From positions 36,354,478-36,418,477 of the forward strand of contig CALNVZ010003425.1 in the NCBI GenBank assembly GCA_940671915.1: a stretch of 64,000 nt of DNA. Reading direction: 5' to 3'. The position numbers were made by a program, and so were the translations under genes. The stretch comes from Paracentrotus lividus (Eukaryota; Echinodermata; Echinoidea; Camarodonta; Echinidae). The notes under the pieces were generated by a model that ran no database searches, was not told where the DNA came from, and saw nothing but the letters and a program-made list of their open reading frames with translations. Positions 34,073-46,123 of the stretch are shown here, one piece after another; position 1 is the first letter of the stretch, and the number at the start of each line of letters is the position of its first letter.

Positions 34073-34911
34073 AGTTATTAATGAAATTTGTGAGACTGAA
34101 CTTCGACATGAAATATTGCGTTCCAATAATTGATTAGACACAAAAAATGAGCCATGGCCAACTTAATGGATAGTCGCCTCCGCACAGTCAAAATTAATGC
34201 CTCCGCTAATGCCACATATTAAACATAAAAAGATTTACTACTTAAACAAAACTGCAACTGGCATTAAATTAAAACGGTTCCAGCAACAGGGTTCCCAGTT
34301 TCACATTTCGAGAAAACGAAATTCCCTGACTTTTCCTTGATAAAATCTTAAAAATTCCCTGATAATTATTTAAACCCATTTCCACTTCCAGTTTTGCATT
34401 TTTTCTTTGTTGTTGCTGTCAACTATTTGCAGTATAAAACTCTAGTCTGACTGACTACCGAACTTTCAAATTTTGGGCCAATCAAAATTCCCTGACTTTT
34501 CTCTGATTTTGAAGCATTATTATAAAATTCCCTGACTTTTCCCTGACTTGAAAAAGTAAAATATTTTTCCCTGATGGGCTGGGAACCCCGAGCAAGAATG
34601 AACTATTTTGCCATACTATTGACCTTTGTGACTTTGACCATGTGATCCCTCAATCAAATCAGCGGTATAATGGCAGAATACCCTACCACGGCTGTTAGTC
34701 TTGTTTAAGAGGTTTTAATATCGTTAAAGATTTTTTCTTTCGCTGTAGAGAATGAATGAATATTAAAGTTTATATATTTGAGGTGTTTGGAATTGTGTGG
34801 CGCAAAAAAAGTGGAATTTTACGCCATTTTTGGAAGGTACTTTGTGCTGAATTTGGCAAGTTCGTAGTAAATTTGCAACACTAAATATCAGATTTCTGGT
34901 CTAATCTCACT
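34073..34911. other. intronic stretch with no recognised gene
   Basis: TTCCCTGACTTTTC recurs about four times between 34310 and 34570, a short dispersed word. No exon seen. Confidence 0.45.
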
Positions 34912-36905
34912 ATTATAATAAAAATAATAATAATACTCCATTTTTATATAGCGCAAATTACAATTAAGTCTCTAAGCGCTTTGGAAAAAAAGATAAGAAG
35001 AAACAATAATAGAGAAAGGAAATATTAATACAACCCGTTACATGTAATGACAAGATATATAAAGTCACAAGGAAACTTCACCTGTACCTTTACAATACTT
35101 GATAAAAAACTTAGATTACAATATTATATTTTGAAGAGATGAGACTTTAACATGGACTGAAATGAATCAACAGTGGTACATTCTTTAATATTCTCGGGTA
35201 GCTTATTCCAAAGTTGAGGGACTGCATGTTGAAATGCTCTGTAACCGTATGATTTTGTAGATACATTATATGGAAGGAATAACTGTTTAGAACTAGAACG
35301 GAGCTGCCTAACTGGATTATAATCATTGAGAAGATGTTGTAAATAGAGAGGGGCCATTTTTTGCTTACATTTGAATGCCGTAACGAGAAGTTTAAAAATC
35401 AATCTATCTTTCACCGGTAACCAATGTAAAGTACGAAGAATAGGAGAGACCGATTCCCGAGACTGTGTTTTAGTTATGAGCCTAGCTGCAGAATTTTGAA
35501 CTCGCTGCAGTCTACTAATCAATTTATTAGACAAACCATACAGTAAACCATTACAATTATCAATATGACTAATTACAAATGCATGAACAAGTCTCTCTGT
35601 AGTGCCCTGATCAAGATAACTTCGTATTTTCCCAATCTTATACAACCCATACGAAGCAGAACGACATAATTTCTTTATATGACTTGACATTGTGAGTTGA
35701 TCGTCCATCATAAAACCCAGGTTCCGTGTACAGTTCGTTGGTTGAAGCCTCGAGTGATTGAAGGTGACAGGAGGAAGCAAACTTCTCAGCATACATAGCA
35801 TGACCACATCCATGTGCCTTGATGATATCTTCGAGCGGAGAGGAGTACATCGTAAACAGAATAGGGCCCAAGACTGAGCCCTGCGGCACTCCTTGTAGCA
35901 GTAATTGACTAGCCGATTTCTTGTCTCTAATGACAAAAGACTAAAAACGTCCCATGATGTATGATTCAATCCAATTAAAAGCAGCACCAGTGAAACCAAA
36001 TCTGTTACGCAGCCGACGTAGAAGGACACTGTGGGATAGCGTATCGAAGGCTGCTGAGTAATCCAACATCAGAAGAACTGCCTCTTTGCCACAGTCCAAA
36101 CCAAGGAGGAGATCATTGCAAACCTTCAGCAAAATTGTCTCGCAACTATGATTTTTCCGATATGCAGACTGCATGATGGGATTCAAGTCGTTCGATGTCA
36201 GATAGGACTGTATTTGTGAGGCTGCTGCACGTTCAAGCACTTTGGAGAGGAACTTCAAATTAGCAATTGGTCTGTAACTATTCAGGTCATCAGCATCCAA
36301 TTTACTGTTCTTCAAAACCGGTTTGACCTGAGCATGCTTCAATGAATCTGGAAACAATCCTTGGTTAAACGATAAATTGACGATTCGTGCAATTATTGGA
36401 CCGATCACAGATTTGCACTGCTTCAGAAGCTTAGTGGGGATTGGATCAAGTACACAGTTTGACGAGGGGAATCAGCAATAAGCTTATATGTCTGCTGCAC
36501 TGAAATTGGGTGAACTTCTCAAGAGCAACAGTACACTGCTATTGTCACGTTGGTCATCAGAGTCTGAATCTTCAGAGGCTGCAAGCATTTTATCCGCGAT
36601 GAGGCTTATCTTCTCCTCGAAGAAATGTGAGAAACGCTCGGCAAGTAGTTCATCTGAATCGGAAGACGGAAGCTTCCTGTTTTGTTCAGCATCACATAAC
36701 TTCTGAACTTTCTTGAAAAGATCACGGGAATCACAATCTCTGAACTGGCCGACGTAATAGTTCTTTTTTGCTTCTCGTACTAGATGACAGTAGATGCCAC
36801 GAAGAGCCTTGAAATTCTGATTATCAACTTCAAGACCTGAAGATCGTTTTTTATGCTCCAGACGTCTGAGGTCTTGTTTGGTCTTTCTAAGATCATCTTA
36901 TATCA
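34912..36905 (-). mobile_element. 5'-truncated LINE (reverse transcriptase), internally deleted
   Basis: Minus-strand non-LTR retrotransposon. From 36900 down: a basic linker (REAKKNYYVGQF), then reverse transcriptase with SYRPIANLKFLSKVLERAA, MQSAYRKNHSCETILL, LLMLDYSAAFDTLSHSVLL, and GVPQGSVLGPILF. The palm motif stops at HAMYA; the two catalytic Asp and the following roughly 60-70 residues are deleted, and the sequence resumes in another frame at RNLGFMMDDQL and runs to the C-terminal thumb region (LRTLHWLPVKDRLIFKLL). The 3' end has AGCGCTTAGAGACTT and ATT repeats. CR1/L2-like in style; clade not resolved. Confidence 0.88.
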
Positions 36906-38280
36906 AGTCATCATTATACAAGGAATATAAATTAACTGCAAATACATGAATTCCAAGGCTTGAACTTACCTTTAACTTCTCTGTCTCTTATTTTCAATTC
37001 TGATAACGTATTAATGAATTAACAACATAAAATCCCGACACAGTTTCATTAAATCGACGACATGTCTCGATCAATGCGGAGCTATTATTAAGGTATCGTC
37101 AAAGAAACAAATACTTTTTTTTTAATACGTATATATGTACTATAGAGTGAGTTTGTTCGGGTTACTTTTTATATTTGTGTCCAGTATACTGTTTTTGAGT
37201 TTCCTTAATTAGGCATTTATACGTCAAGATCCAGTATACTGTTTTTGAGTTTCCGACAATGGTGATATTAGCAAATCTATTAGCAAATTTATTAGCAAAT
37301 TTATAGCGGTATCTTTACTGTCTTTTTGACGTCCATATGGACTGCCTTTTTTATTTCTGGACGCGACATAATTTTATACCAGAAATATATATTATTTAGA
37401 AGGAATAAAGATTGCTTGATATATTTATGCCGGTAATATTTAATCACTTTGATGCTTGAGTGGTTGAGGATGTTAGCGAGTAATGTGTTTTGTTATATAC
37501 GTATTTTTGGATACGATGCGTAGTCTCAAGCATCAGACCAGTAATTCAGAGTGTGAATTTTATCAACAAGACAATATTGATTTCTAGATGATAAAACACA
37601 AAGTAGATAATTTATGTAATTTTTGTCCATTTGTAGCTACTGAGGTCAAGCTGCATGAACCATTTCTGACGTGGACGCGTAGTCTTCGTCGTGATGCAGC
37701 GAGATCATTGTGAAGTAAATATTTTAAATGTCAACCCTAAAAACCTAGGGTGAGTAAATCCGAGTTATCATAACATTAATACAATTGAAATATTAATTGT
37801 GTATTTCATATTCCGAAGAATTTACAGTTAATATTGAAACAATTATCATGTATTAAATATTGTGAGTATTTAATTGTATATCATTTAATTTTCGTTACAC
37901 GAGCACTTGTTGTAATGAAAGTTGTTATACAGCATTAATTTAATCGCATGAGAATATAAAATAAATACTCTACTTAAATGAACCATATTTCTTATATTAG
38001 TTGAATATCTAAATTTGATAACTCATCTTTTGAAACTGCATTTTTTACAGAATTGTAATCATTTTTTTAAGGCAATTATTTTTGGTGAATGTTTTTTATT
38101 CTATGATCATTTTAGCCAGTCTTGATTATAACCACGATGTTATTTTTATTTGTCTTCTGTAAAATGCAGGGGTCACGGTCTTTTCTCAAATACCAAATTA
38201 AACACCAATAAAACTCAACCATCCTGTGTCCGAGCGTCATTTATTCGACTCCGGTATCTCAACGGTGGGACGTAACAACC
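36906..38280 (+). repeat. possible solo LTR
   Basis: Near the right end a poly(A)-signal-like CCAATAAAACTCAACC is followed by TGTGTCCGAGCGTCATTTAT and GGTATCTCAACGGTGGGACG, a layout typical of the R-U5 end of an LTR. CCAGTATACTGTTTTTGAGT occurs twice (about 37181 and 37231), and TTAGCAAAT three times near 37260-37300. The left end is not defined; no internal retroviral-type genes are present. Confidence 0.3.
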
Positions 38281-41200
38281 CACAGAGGCATCGATCCAAA
38301 GGCCACCTCTACCCCTATCCACCCTCCCCTCCACCCCCCAATAAAAACACTAATACAATATAATGAAACTTTTAGAAAAAATAATTGTGTAAGCGCAAAG
38401 CGCGAGCATACATTGCATTATGTTTAGACATCAAAAGTAATACAAGTTATATAACAATGGCCAGCGTCAAACACCATCGAAAAATTTGGTGCATTGCACT
38501 GATCGTAAATATCATTATTCATGCGGTCTTCGATCAGAAAAACAAATTCATTAAATTGGTGAGGAAAACATCAATTTGTTGTATTGAATTCTAACATGTC
38601 CATTTATTTGTTATTTGTCGAAGAAAAGCAATGTAATCAAACTTTAAAAACTTGATGGACAAAACATGTATAGGTTTAACAGTTTTATTATTTTCTTTTA
38701 TACACTGTCTGTCATAAAGGTAGATATTTTTTTCCTGCTATAGCTACATGATTTTGTTCTGACTTTAGTTTCTTAAATATTTTTGTACTCGCTTTTACTT
38801 TTTGGGATATTGGCTATATCTTCGACATTCTCCGAACCCTTCCATAGACCTTTTTCACAAAAAAAAAAATTGTCAACCCCCGTGTTGCCCATTTTTTTCA
38901 TATTTGTCCATTTTGGGGCCCCTTTTTTGTTACTTGGCCGATCAAGCACCCCCCCCCTCAGTCCTATCCCCAGGAAACGCGACTAAGGTGTACTTTTTTA
39001 TAACCCCCGTGTTGCCCATTTGTTTCATTTTTTCTCATTTTGGATTCCCTTTTTGTTTTTCTGGCCGATCAAGCCCCCCAACCACTAAAGCCTTTAATGG
39101 GGAGGAACCACGAGGCCAATTTTTGTTATATTGTATTTTACAATAATTATACTGTTAAAATACATTACTCACGAAATGCAAATCCAAGGAAAATATTTAA
39201 ACCTAAACTTTCAAAATTTCACAAGAAAAGAGGCTTCGTGAACCCTCGGCCTCGTGCGAATACTAGAAAATGCCCCTTTATTTATTCCATATATTTCTAA
39301 CACCCCAACTTTTTGGGTCAGGCTTTGCGCTCGCGAATACTAGTAATCATAATACACAAATAACTCCAATTTTTAGCTCAAGATTTTCGACTCGCGCTTC
39401 GCGCTCGCAGATACTAATTCAGTAGGGAATATAATGCAAAATTATCTCAAAATTTTACCTCAATATTACTTGGCCGATCAAGCACCCCCCCCCTCAGTCC
39501 TATCCCCAGGAAACGCGACTTAGGTGTACTTTTTTATAACCCCCGTGTTGCCCATTTTTTTCATTTTTTCTCATTTTGGAGCCCCTTTTTGTTTTTCTGG
39601 CCGATCAAGCCCCCCAACCACTAAAGCCTTTAACATGGGGAGGAACCACGAGGCCGATTTTTGTTATATTGTATTTTACAATATACTGTTAAAATACATT
39701 ACTCACGAAATGCAAATCCAAGGAAAATATTTAAACCTAAACTTTCAAAATTTTACAAGAAAAGAGGCTTCGTGGACCCTCGGCCTCGTGCGAATACTAA
39801 AAAATGCCCCTTTATTTATTCCATATATTTCTAACACCCCAACTTTTTGGGTCAGGCTTTGCGCTCCCGAATACTAGTAATCATAATACACAAATAACTC
39901 CAATTTTTAGCTCAAGATTTTCGACTTGCGCTTCGCGCTCGCAGATACTAATTCAGTAGGGAATATAACGCAAAATTATCTCAAAATTTTACCTCAATAT
40001 TTCACACTCATGCTTCGCACTCGCGGATACTAGAGGGTTCATATTACACAATTATCTACAATTTTTTATTCTAAGAAGTGCCCCTTTATTTATTCCTTAT
40101 ATCCTTTAAAACCCAAAATTTTCGGCTTGCGCTTTGCGCTCGCGGATAATAAATAATGATGCATAAATAATTCCAATTTTCAGCAAAAAATTTCAGGCTT
40201 GCGCTTCGCGCTAGCAGAACTAAATAGGGTCTGTACATATGAAAACGTTGGGGCTTCTTTCTAGGAAAACCATTTTCACGCACCGATTGTCAATGGAAGG
40301 AATGCCCGAAAAACGGGAGTTTTGTTGAATATACTGGAATTAAAAAAAATCGAGAAGATCATTTACTTAGTTACACAGGTTTTATGAGGGTTAATGTATA
40401 TAAAACAAGATAAAACCTTGGGAAGAATATTTTTTTACCCCTAACCCTCGCGTTTTGAGCTTTAAAATCTCCCATTTTAGTCATTTTTGGGTCGTTTTTC
40501 TGTGTGAAAATGATATTTTGGTCAAACAGCAGTCACTAAAAGCTTTCTGTAAAATTCAGCAGCGCATCGATTTCCTAGTTACGCTGAGTGAAGTAAATAT
40601 ATTAATTTCTCTTTCCAATGATTTTAACTTCTTTGTGATTGGTCAATATTTTCCCCCGCGTTTTTGATATCATAAAAAAAAATATCATGATAAAATACTT
40701 CGATCCTGACTGCACAGCTTGCACTCTCCTTTTACACGGTCTTTATTCAGGGCATTGTTATCGCGATATCGACGGTCAGACGTAGAGAGAGTCTATACCC
40801 AGTACACACATTTCCCGTAAGATCCTTTCTGGTCGTTAGTGCACTGTAGTGGAACTGTGCGTGTTTGGTATAAAATAACACTGTCCTTTTTGATTGTTCA
40901 CGTTTTCATATGATATACATTATTATCTACAAATTTGTATACTACAAACTGCCCCTTTATTTATTCCATATACCTGTTAAAGCGTTCACAAGTACTAAAT
41001 CATGATGCACATAAAACTCCAATTTTGAGCTCACAATTTTCGGCTCGCGATGCGCGCTCCCAGATACCAATTCGGTTTGGTATATAGATAATGCACAATT
41101 AACTAATATTTTTACCTCAAAGTTTTCATCTCACGCTTCTTGCTCGCCGATACTAAATAGGGTCTATAATGCGCAATTATCTCAAAATCTTCGCTAAAAA

Positions 41201-41815
41201 TTTGCGGCTCGCGCTTCATGATTGCTTTGCTTTTTGCATTAATGAAATACAACATCCTTAAAACCATCAATTAAAATGCATTTTTTTGGGCCCACCCCCT
41301 ATTCATCCGAATGCATTTCTCTTTATACCTCTGGTCTCAATTTTCCGTTTTGCATGAAAAATACCCCTATTCTAATACATCGTGACTCCCACTTTCAAAT
41401 TTGTTCCACTGCCTGTGGTAAAACAACTTGGGCATAACATGCCGTTCCACCATTTAATTAAATGGCAAGGTTAGCGCTCGCAACATCTTATATGGGCAAA
41501 ATCGTATTCATGGTGGCAATTTAAAATACATATTCAAACCTATAAAGTTTTTGTATAAAATATATTATAAATATAAATATATATATACATATATTTGCTA
41601 TTGTATATTATTATTTTCTTCTCGTAAAATTAAAAAAAAAGAAATTGTTTAAATTCCTCGTTTTAGGTCAGTAGGCCTATACATAAATATATTGCGGAAT
41701 GTTCAAACTCGCGCTTCGCGCTCGTTTGCTCGCTCCGCTTGCAAGATATATTTTTTTTCAAAGCTGGGCCCCCCCCCCCCGTCTAAAAATCCTGGATCCA
41801 CGCCTGGTATAGCCG
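38281..41815. repeat. repeat block rich in GCGCTTCGCGCTCGC, with a direct duplication of about 540 bp
   Basis: 38932-39471 and 39472-about 39990 are a head-to-tail duplication (shared GGCCGATCAAGCACCCCCCC, AACCACTAAAGCCTTTAA and GAATACTA blocks). The word GCTTCGCGCTCGC or close variants occurs around 39395, 39930, 40010, 40135, 40205, 41045, 41137, 41210 and 41710. The right end (CCGTCTAAAAATCCTGGATC) resembles 3012-3052 in reverse. Open frames at 38783-39877 are shadows of the duplication. Confidence 0.7.
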
Positions 41816-42520
41816 CATCATTCTAAGCGTTATAAGAACGCAAATATTTCATAGTACATGAGTTAATAACTTTTCATTTGTTTAATTTTAATTGAGTAAG
41901 TCATTATCTAACAAACACCAAACAATTTCAGAACGATTTGAAACGTTTTGATCACGTACTATAGATCTTAATCTCACATGAACATTTAAGAAAAAAATCA
42001 GATTAAATCAATGTTGGACTTTCAATTTCACAAAAAAAACAATGATTAAAAAAAAAATTAAACTTTCGTTAAACGTTACAAAATGTAATTTCTTAATTAA
42101 AACGTCCACAAAACATATTAATTAGTACCTTATGCTACAGTCACAAAGAACTACATTTACGTCCACCGTTGCGTATATAAATGTTATTCTTGTCCAACAA
42201 TTTCTTTTTTCTCTCTCTCTATTACTATCTGTTCCTCTATCATCTCTTCTTCTTCGGATTCCAGCATTAATTTCAATCATAAATGCGTTCATAGCATATC
42301 AAATAAATAATTCGCAAATCAATTCATCGACAAATAAAATTGCCATCAGTATAAAAATAATATTAATATTAAAGATCTTTGGTCTTTAATGACATTGTTT
42401 AAATCTAATTCAAAATAGAAACAAAACAATAAAACAATACAGTAATGTACTAATAAATATCTGCGTTCTTATATGCCACATGAAGCTACGTAAAACTCCA
42501 AAATTAAAACCCAAGAAATA
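41816..42520. other. AT-rich intronic stretch, no feature recognised
   Basis: Nothing repeated or coding was seen, apart from short A-runs. Confidence 0.5.
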
Positions 42521-42524
42521 TAAA

Positions 42525-43530
42525 AGGATGGAGTGCGGAGGTCCGAAGGCCAGGAAAATATATTGAAATATAAAAGGATGGAGTGCGTAGGTCCGTAGGC
42601 CAGGAAAATATATTGAAATATAAAAGGATGGATGTGAACGTAGGTCCGTAGGCCAGGAAAATATAATAGAATATAAAAAGGACTAGTGCGTAGGTCCGTA
42701 GGCCAGGAAAATATATTGAATATAAAAAAGGGATGGAGTGCGTAGGTCCGTAGGCCAGGAAAATATATTGAAATATAAAAGGATGGAGTGCGTAGGTCCG
42801 TAGGCCAGGAAAATATAATGAAATATAAAAGGACGTAGTGCGTAGGCCCGTAGGCCAGGAAAATATATTAAAATATAAAAGGACGTAGTGCGTAAGTCCG
42901 TAGGCCAAGAAAATATATTGAAATATAAAAGGATGGAGTGCGTAGGTCTGTAGGCCAGGAAAATATATTGAAATATAAAATGATGGAGTGCGTAGGTCCG
43001 TAGGCCAGGAAAATATATTGAAATATAAAAGGATGGAGTGCGTAGGTCCGTAGGCCAGGAAAATATATTGAAATATAAAAGGATGGAGTGCGTAGGTCCG
43101 TACGCCAGGAAAATATATTGAAATATAAAAGGATATATCGATGGAGTGCGTAGGTCTGTACGCCAGAAAAATATATTGAAATATAAAAGGACGTAGTGCG
43201 TAGGTCCGTAGGCCAGGAAAATACATTGAAAAATAAAAGGACGTAGTGCGTAGGCCCTTAGGACAGGAAAATATATAAAAATATAAAAAGACGGAGTGCG
43301 TAGGTCCGTAGGCCAGGAAAATATATTGAAAAATAAAGAACGTAGTGCGTAGGCCCGTAGGATAAGAAAATATATTGAAATATAAAGGGACGTAGTGCAT
43401 AGGTCGGTACGCCAGGAAAATATATTGAAATACAAAAAGACGTAGTGCGTAGGCTGCGGGCCAGGAAGATATATTGAAAAATAAAAGGACGTAGTGCGTA
43501 GGCCGTAGGCCAGGAAGATATATTGAAGTC
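42525..43530 (+). repeat. 50-bp tandem satellite, about 20 units
   Basis: The unit begins GGATGGAGTGCGTAGGTCCG and ends with GCCAGGAAAATATATTG and AAATATAAAA. Variants replace GGATGGAG by GGACGTAG. Units in the middle are nearly identical, while those at the right end are diverged (GGCTGCGGGCC). No stop codon occurs for long stretches in minus-strand frames, which gives two spurious overlapping frames of 298 and 250 codons. Confidence 0.93.
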
Positions 43531-43734
43531 CGTACTTGGTATGAAAGGTAATAGATCTATTTTGAAATGTGTAAAGTCCGTTGTAGAATCGTTGGCATCA
43601 CTACCCTAACAGAAATTTTTGTAACCTTCCAAAATCGTGGTAGGGTATTCTGCAGTTATTCCAAATCAGCTATTAGTCCCTCTAGTATGCCCATGCAACC
43701 TAGCATAAAGATTATTTGTCAAACCACCGCAAAA

Positions 43735-44250
43735 ACCATTTTTTTTGGTGTTATTCATTGACCTCTGTAACATTTGACCTTGGAACCCAAAATCTAATCA
43801 AATCATCTTCACTTCAGACATACCTGGTAAAGTAATGACAGTTATTTAGAGAACAAACAACTACAAGTACGAATACAAGCCCAAACTTTTCATAATTCAC
43901 CGCAAGCTAATTTTGCCCATATATTTTCTTCTGTGACCTTATCCCAAAATCTAACCAGATCATTGTCACCCCAGTATGCTCACATGTACCAAGTATGAAG
44001 ATGATCCATCAAACGTTTCTTGAGTTATCGTGAGAACGAGCTATTATCAGCTTTTTATCGACCTCTGTGACTTTTGATATTTCACCTTGTGACCCCAAAA
44101 TCTAATCAGATCATAATCATCCCAGTATACATGTACTAAGAAGGAAGATGATCCTCCCAACAGTAATTATCGTGAGAACAAAGTCGGACAGATGGATGTA
44201 CGGACGGACAACCCGAAAACATAAGCGAGACCTTGTCGCGGAGGCATAAA
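43735..44250 (+). repeat. TGACCTCTGTGACTTTTGA-type interspersed repeat
   Basis: Two to three partial internal copies of CCCAAAATCTAATCAGATCA, with CCCAGTATAC and TATCGTGAGAAC, ending in GGACGGACAACCCG and CGCGGAGGCATAAA. It is similar to the 22861-23285 repeat. Confidence 0.6.
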
Positions 44251-44446
44251 AACTAATCTATTTCAGGTGTAGACATTCTAAATATTAGCTTCATCTACCA
44301 AATGCATATTGTATATTTTGAAATATTGGTAATGAATAAATACAATACATCTCGGCACATTGTTTAAAACTCAACTCATCAAATGGAATTTTTCAACCCA
44401 CTGCAAGATAAAGGCTACAATTCATGCACTAATGTACAGAACTTAC

Positions 44447-44785
44447 AGAACTTGCACTTTCTGATCCAGTCTTTGTATTTCCAAGATCAAGGTTGTACCA
44501 GCTATCGAAGCCAAAGATGTGGCCCTCATTGTGGAGCGTGACTTTTGCACTTTCTCCAGCATCATTGCTGATTCCAGTGAACTGCATTGCGATGGACTGG
44601 GTTGGGAGGAGGTTGCCCCACATCAAAGTGGTGTTATGGGATGTCTTTCCTTCATTCATGCTGCCAGAGTCAGCGAAGACAAACTGGATCAAGCGAGGAT
44701 CAGGATTCGTGGGCTGTCTCAGGATTATCTGGGTGGTTCTGGAGCTGTTTTCATCCAATGATCCATTGGTGAAAGAGATGGAAAA
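44447..44785 (-). CDS. lipid-transfer-like gene, 113-codon exon
   Basis: From a TCTCCTGCAG acceptor to a GTAAGT donor, phase 0 at both ends. It reads FSISFTNGSLDENSSRTTQI, then LIQFVFADSGSMN, then TLMWGNLLPTQSIAMQFTG, and ends with FGFDSWYNLDLGN. Sequons NGS, NSS and NTT suggest a secreted glycoprotein. The beta-strand periodicity resembles the long central region of apolipophorin/apoB-type large lipid transfer proteins. No catalytic or membrane motif. It follows exon 44984-45505 in frame. Confidence 0.78.
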
Positions 44786-44983
44786 CTGCAGGAGAGAATA
44801 TACATGTAATTATTATCTACTCTCTCTACAATCATTTTATAGGACTACACAAGAATACATGGACATGAGGATAACTAAAAAGGAGACATGTGATCTATCC
44901 AAAGACCTTTATTCTTATGCTCTTTGGAGTATGTACAACAGGAATACAGAGGCAAAATACAAGGGTCAAATACATCAACCTAC

Positions 44984-45505
44984 CACATCGTTATCGTCAA
45001 TGCTCAATGAGGTGTTCAGGGTTGTGGCCCGCCTCATCTTCTGAAAATTTAGAGAGGTGTGTGCAGGTAAGTAGTCGGACCTGGCTTCCATTGCTACATC
45101 TAATTGAGATTGACCTGGGAAGATATCTAGAGCAAAATTGGTGTAGATAGTCTCTCTGTTGTTCTCCCGGACCTGAAGATTGAAAGCCTTTGAGTTGCTG
45201 ATGCTGGAGAGAGTCATGGTGGTCTCAGTGCCGAAGCCACTCACATTCTCGAGAACTGCGAAGTTGTAGGTGTAGCCTGGATCAAACTGCTCAAGTTCTT
45301 GGGTTAAGTTGGATGTCCAGATGACCATGGAGTCTTTGGTGATGGTGATGGTGATGTTATAGCTGACACCTCGCTGACAGGAGGTAGTCCATGCCAAAGA
45401 GATGTCCTCATGGACTGCAGGATGAGTGTAAGTAACCTCCAGGTCATGGTTGTAAGTGTGCATGAACCTGTCACGTTCAAAGGTTACATCATGGCTTAAA
45501 GTGAT
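44984..45505 (-). CDS. lipid-transfer-like gene, 174-codon exon (largest)
   Basis: Acceptor TCTGAACAG, donor GTAGGT, phase 0 at both ends. It reads ITLSHDVTFERDRFMHTYNH, then VHEDISLAWTTSCQRGVSYN, then FDPGYTYNFAVLENVSGFG and FPGQSQLDVAMEARSDYLPA. Many T/S-rich strands alternate with sequons (NIT, NLT, NVS, NTS). This is the part most like the beta-sheet repeats of apolipophorin/apoB large lipid transfer proteins, which shuttle lipid in haemolymph or coelomic fluid. Assignment is by style; I see no signature domain such as the N-terminal vitellogenin module or VWD. Confidence 0.8.
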
Positions 45506-45958
45506 CTGTTCAGATGAAAGAGAGGAGAAAAGAAGGTTGACAAGAGGTACGTGTAGCAGTAGAAAACAAGATAATCCAGGACTGAACAGGCTAAAAATCA
45601 CAAATCTATGGTTATTTTTGCATTTTTGTACACATTTGCTGAAAAAAGTGGGGGCTTTGCCCCCCCCCCCCCGGCTCCATGACCACTCCTTTCTAATGAC
45701 TGCATAAAAAAAATTAGAACAATAAATAAGGCATTTTCATAAGATGATGTAACCATTTTCTTTTTTTCTTTTTTTCCAACACAACGATTCACATTTCAAG
45801 AACTATAAATGTAATAACTAAAATCAGACCTTACTTGGCCTGTTCTTGCGTAATTACATAATTGTCAGAATACAGATTAAAATGTGGCTAAATTGCTCTG
45901 CACATCCAACAACGATCAAAACAAAAAATCTACTGAATAAATGAATAGAATAACATAC
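45506..45958. other. intron of the lipid-transfer-like gene
   Basis: Contains a C-run at 45661-45673. No exon recognised. Confidence 0.6.
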
Positions 45959-46123
45959 CCTCTTGTCTGTAGAGGTACAATTGATCCCATCATAGCACAG
46001 ACGGAAGACATCACCAGTAGAGCGTCCAGGAGTGAGGATGTATTCGGTGTCCATTCTGAAGCTGAGTTCAGGATGATGAGGCATCTCCAGTTCAACCTTA
46101 CCATCCCAGGAAAAGATCTGACC
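45959..46123 (-). CDS. lipid-transfer-like gene, 55-codon exon
   Basis: Acceptor GATGTTGACAG, donor GTATGT, phase 0 at both ends. It reads GQIFSWDGKVELEMPHHPEL, then SFRMDTEYILTPGRSTGDVF, then RLCYDGINCTSTDKR. It has two Cys and a sequon (NCT). The LE-x-PHHPELSF stretch is the most family-like part. It joins 44984-45505 in frame. Confidence 0.8.

Noticed and set aside
42504..43435. Two overlapping minus-strand frames of 298 and 250 codons, hydrophobic and repetitive
   Set aside because: They are the complement of the 50-bp satellite read in two phases; no start context, no non-repeat portion of meaningful length.
42525..43530. CRISPR-like regular repeat
   Set aside because: Units are contiguous with no unique spacers, and the window is eukaryotic.
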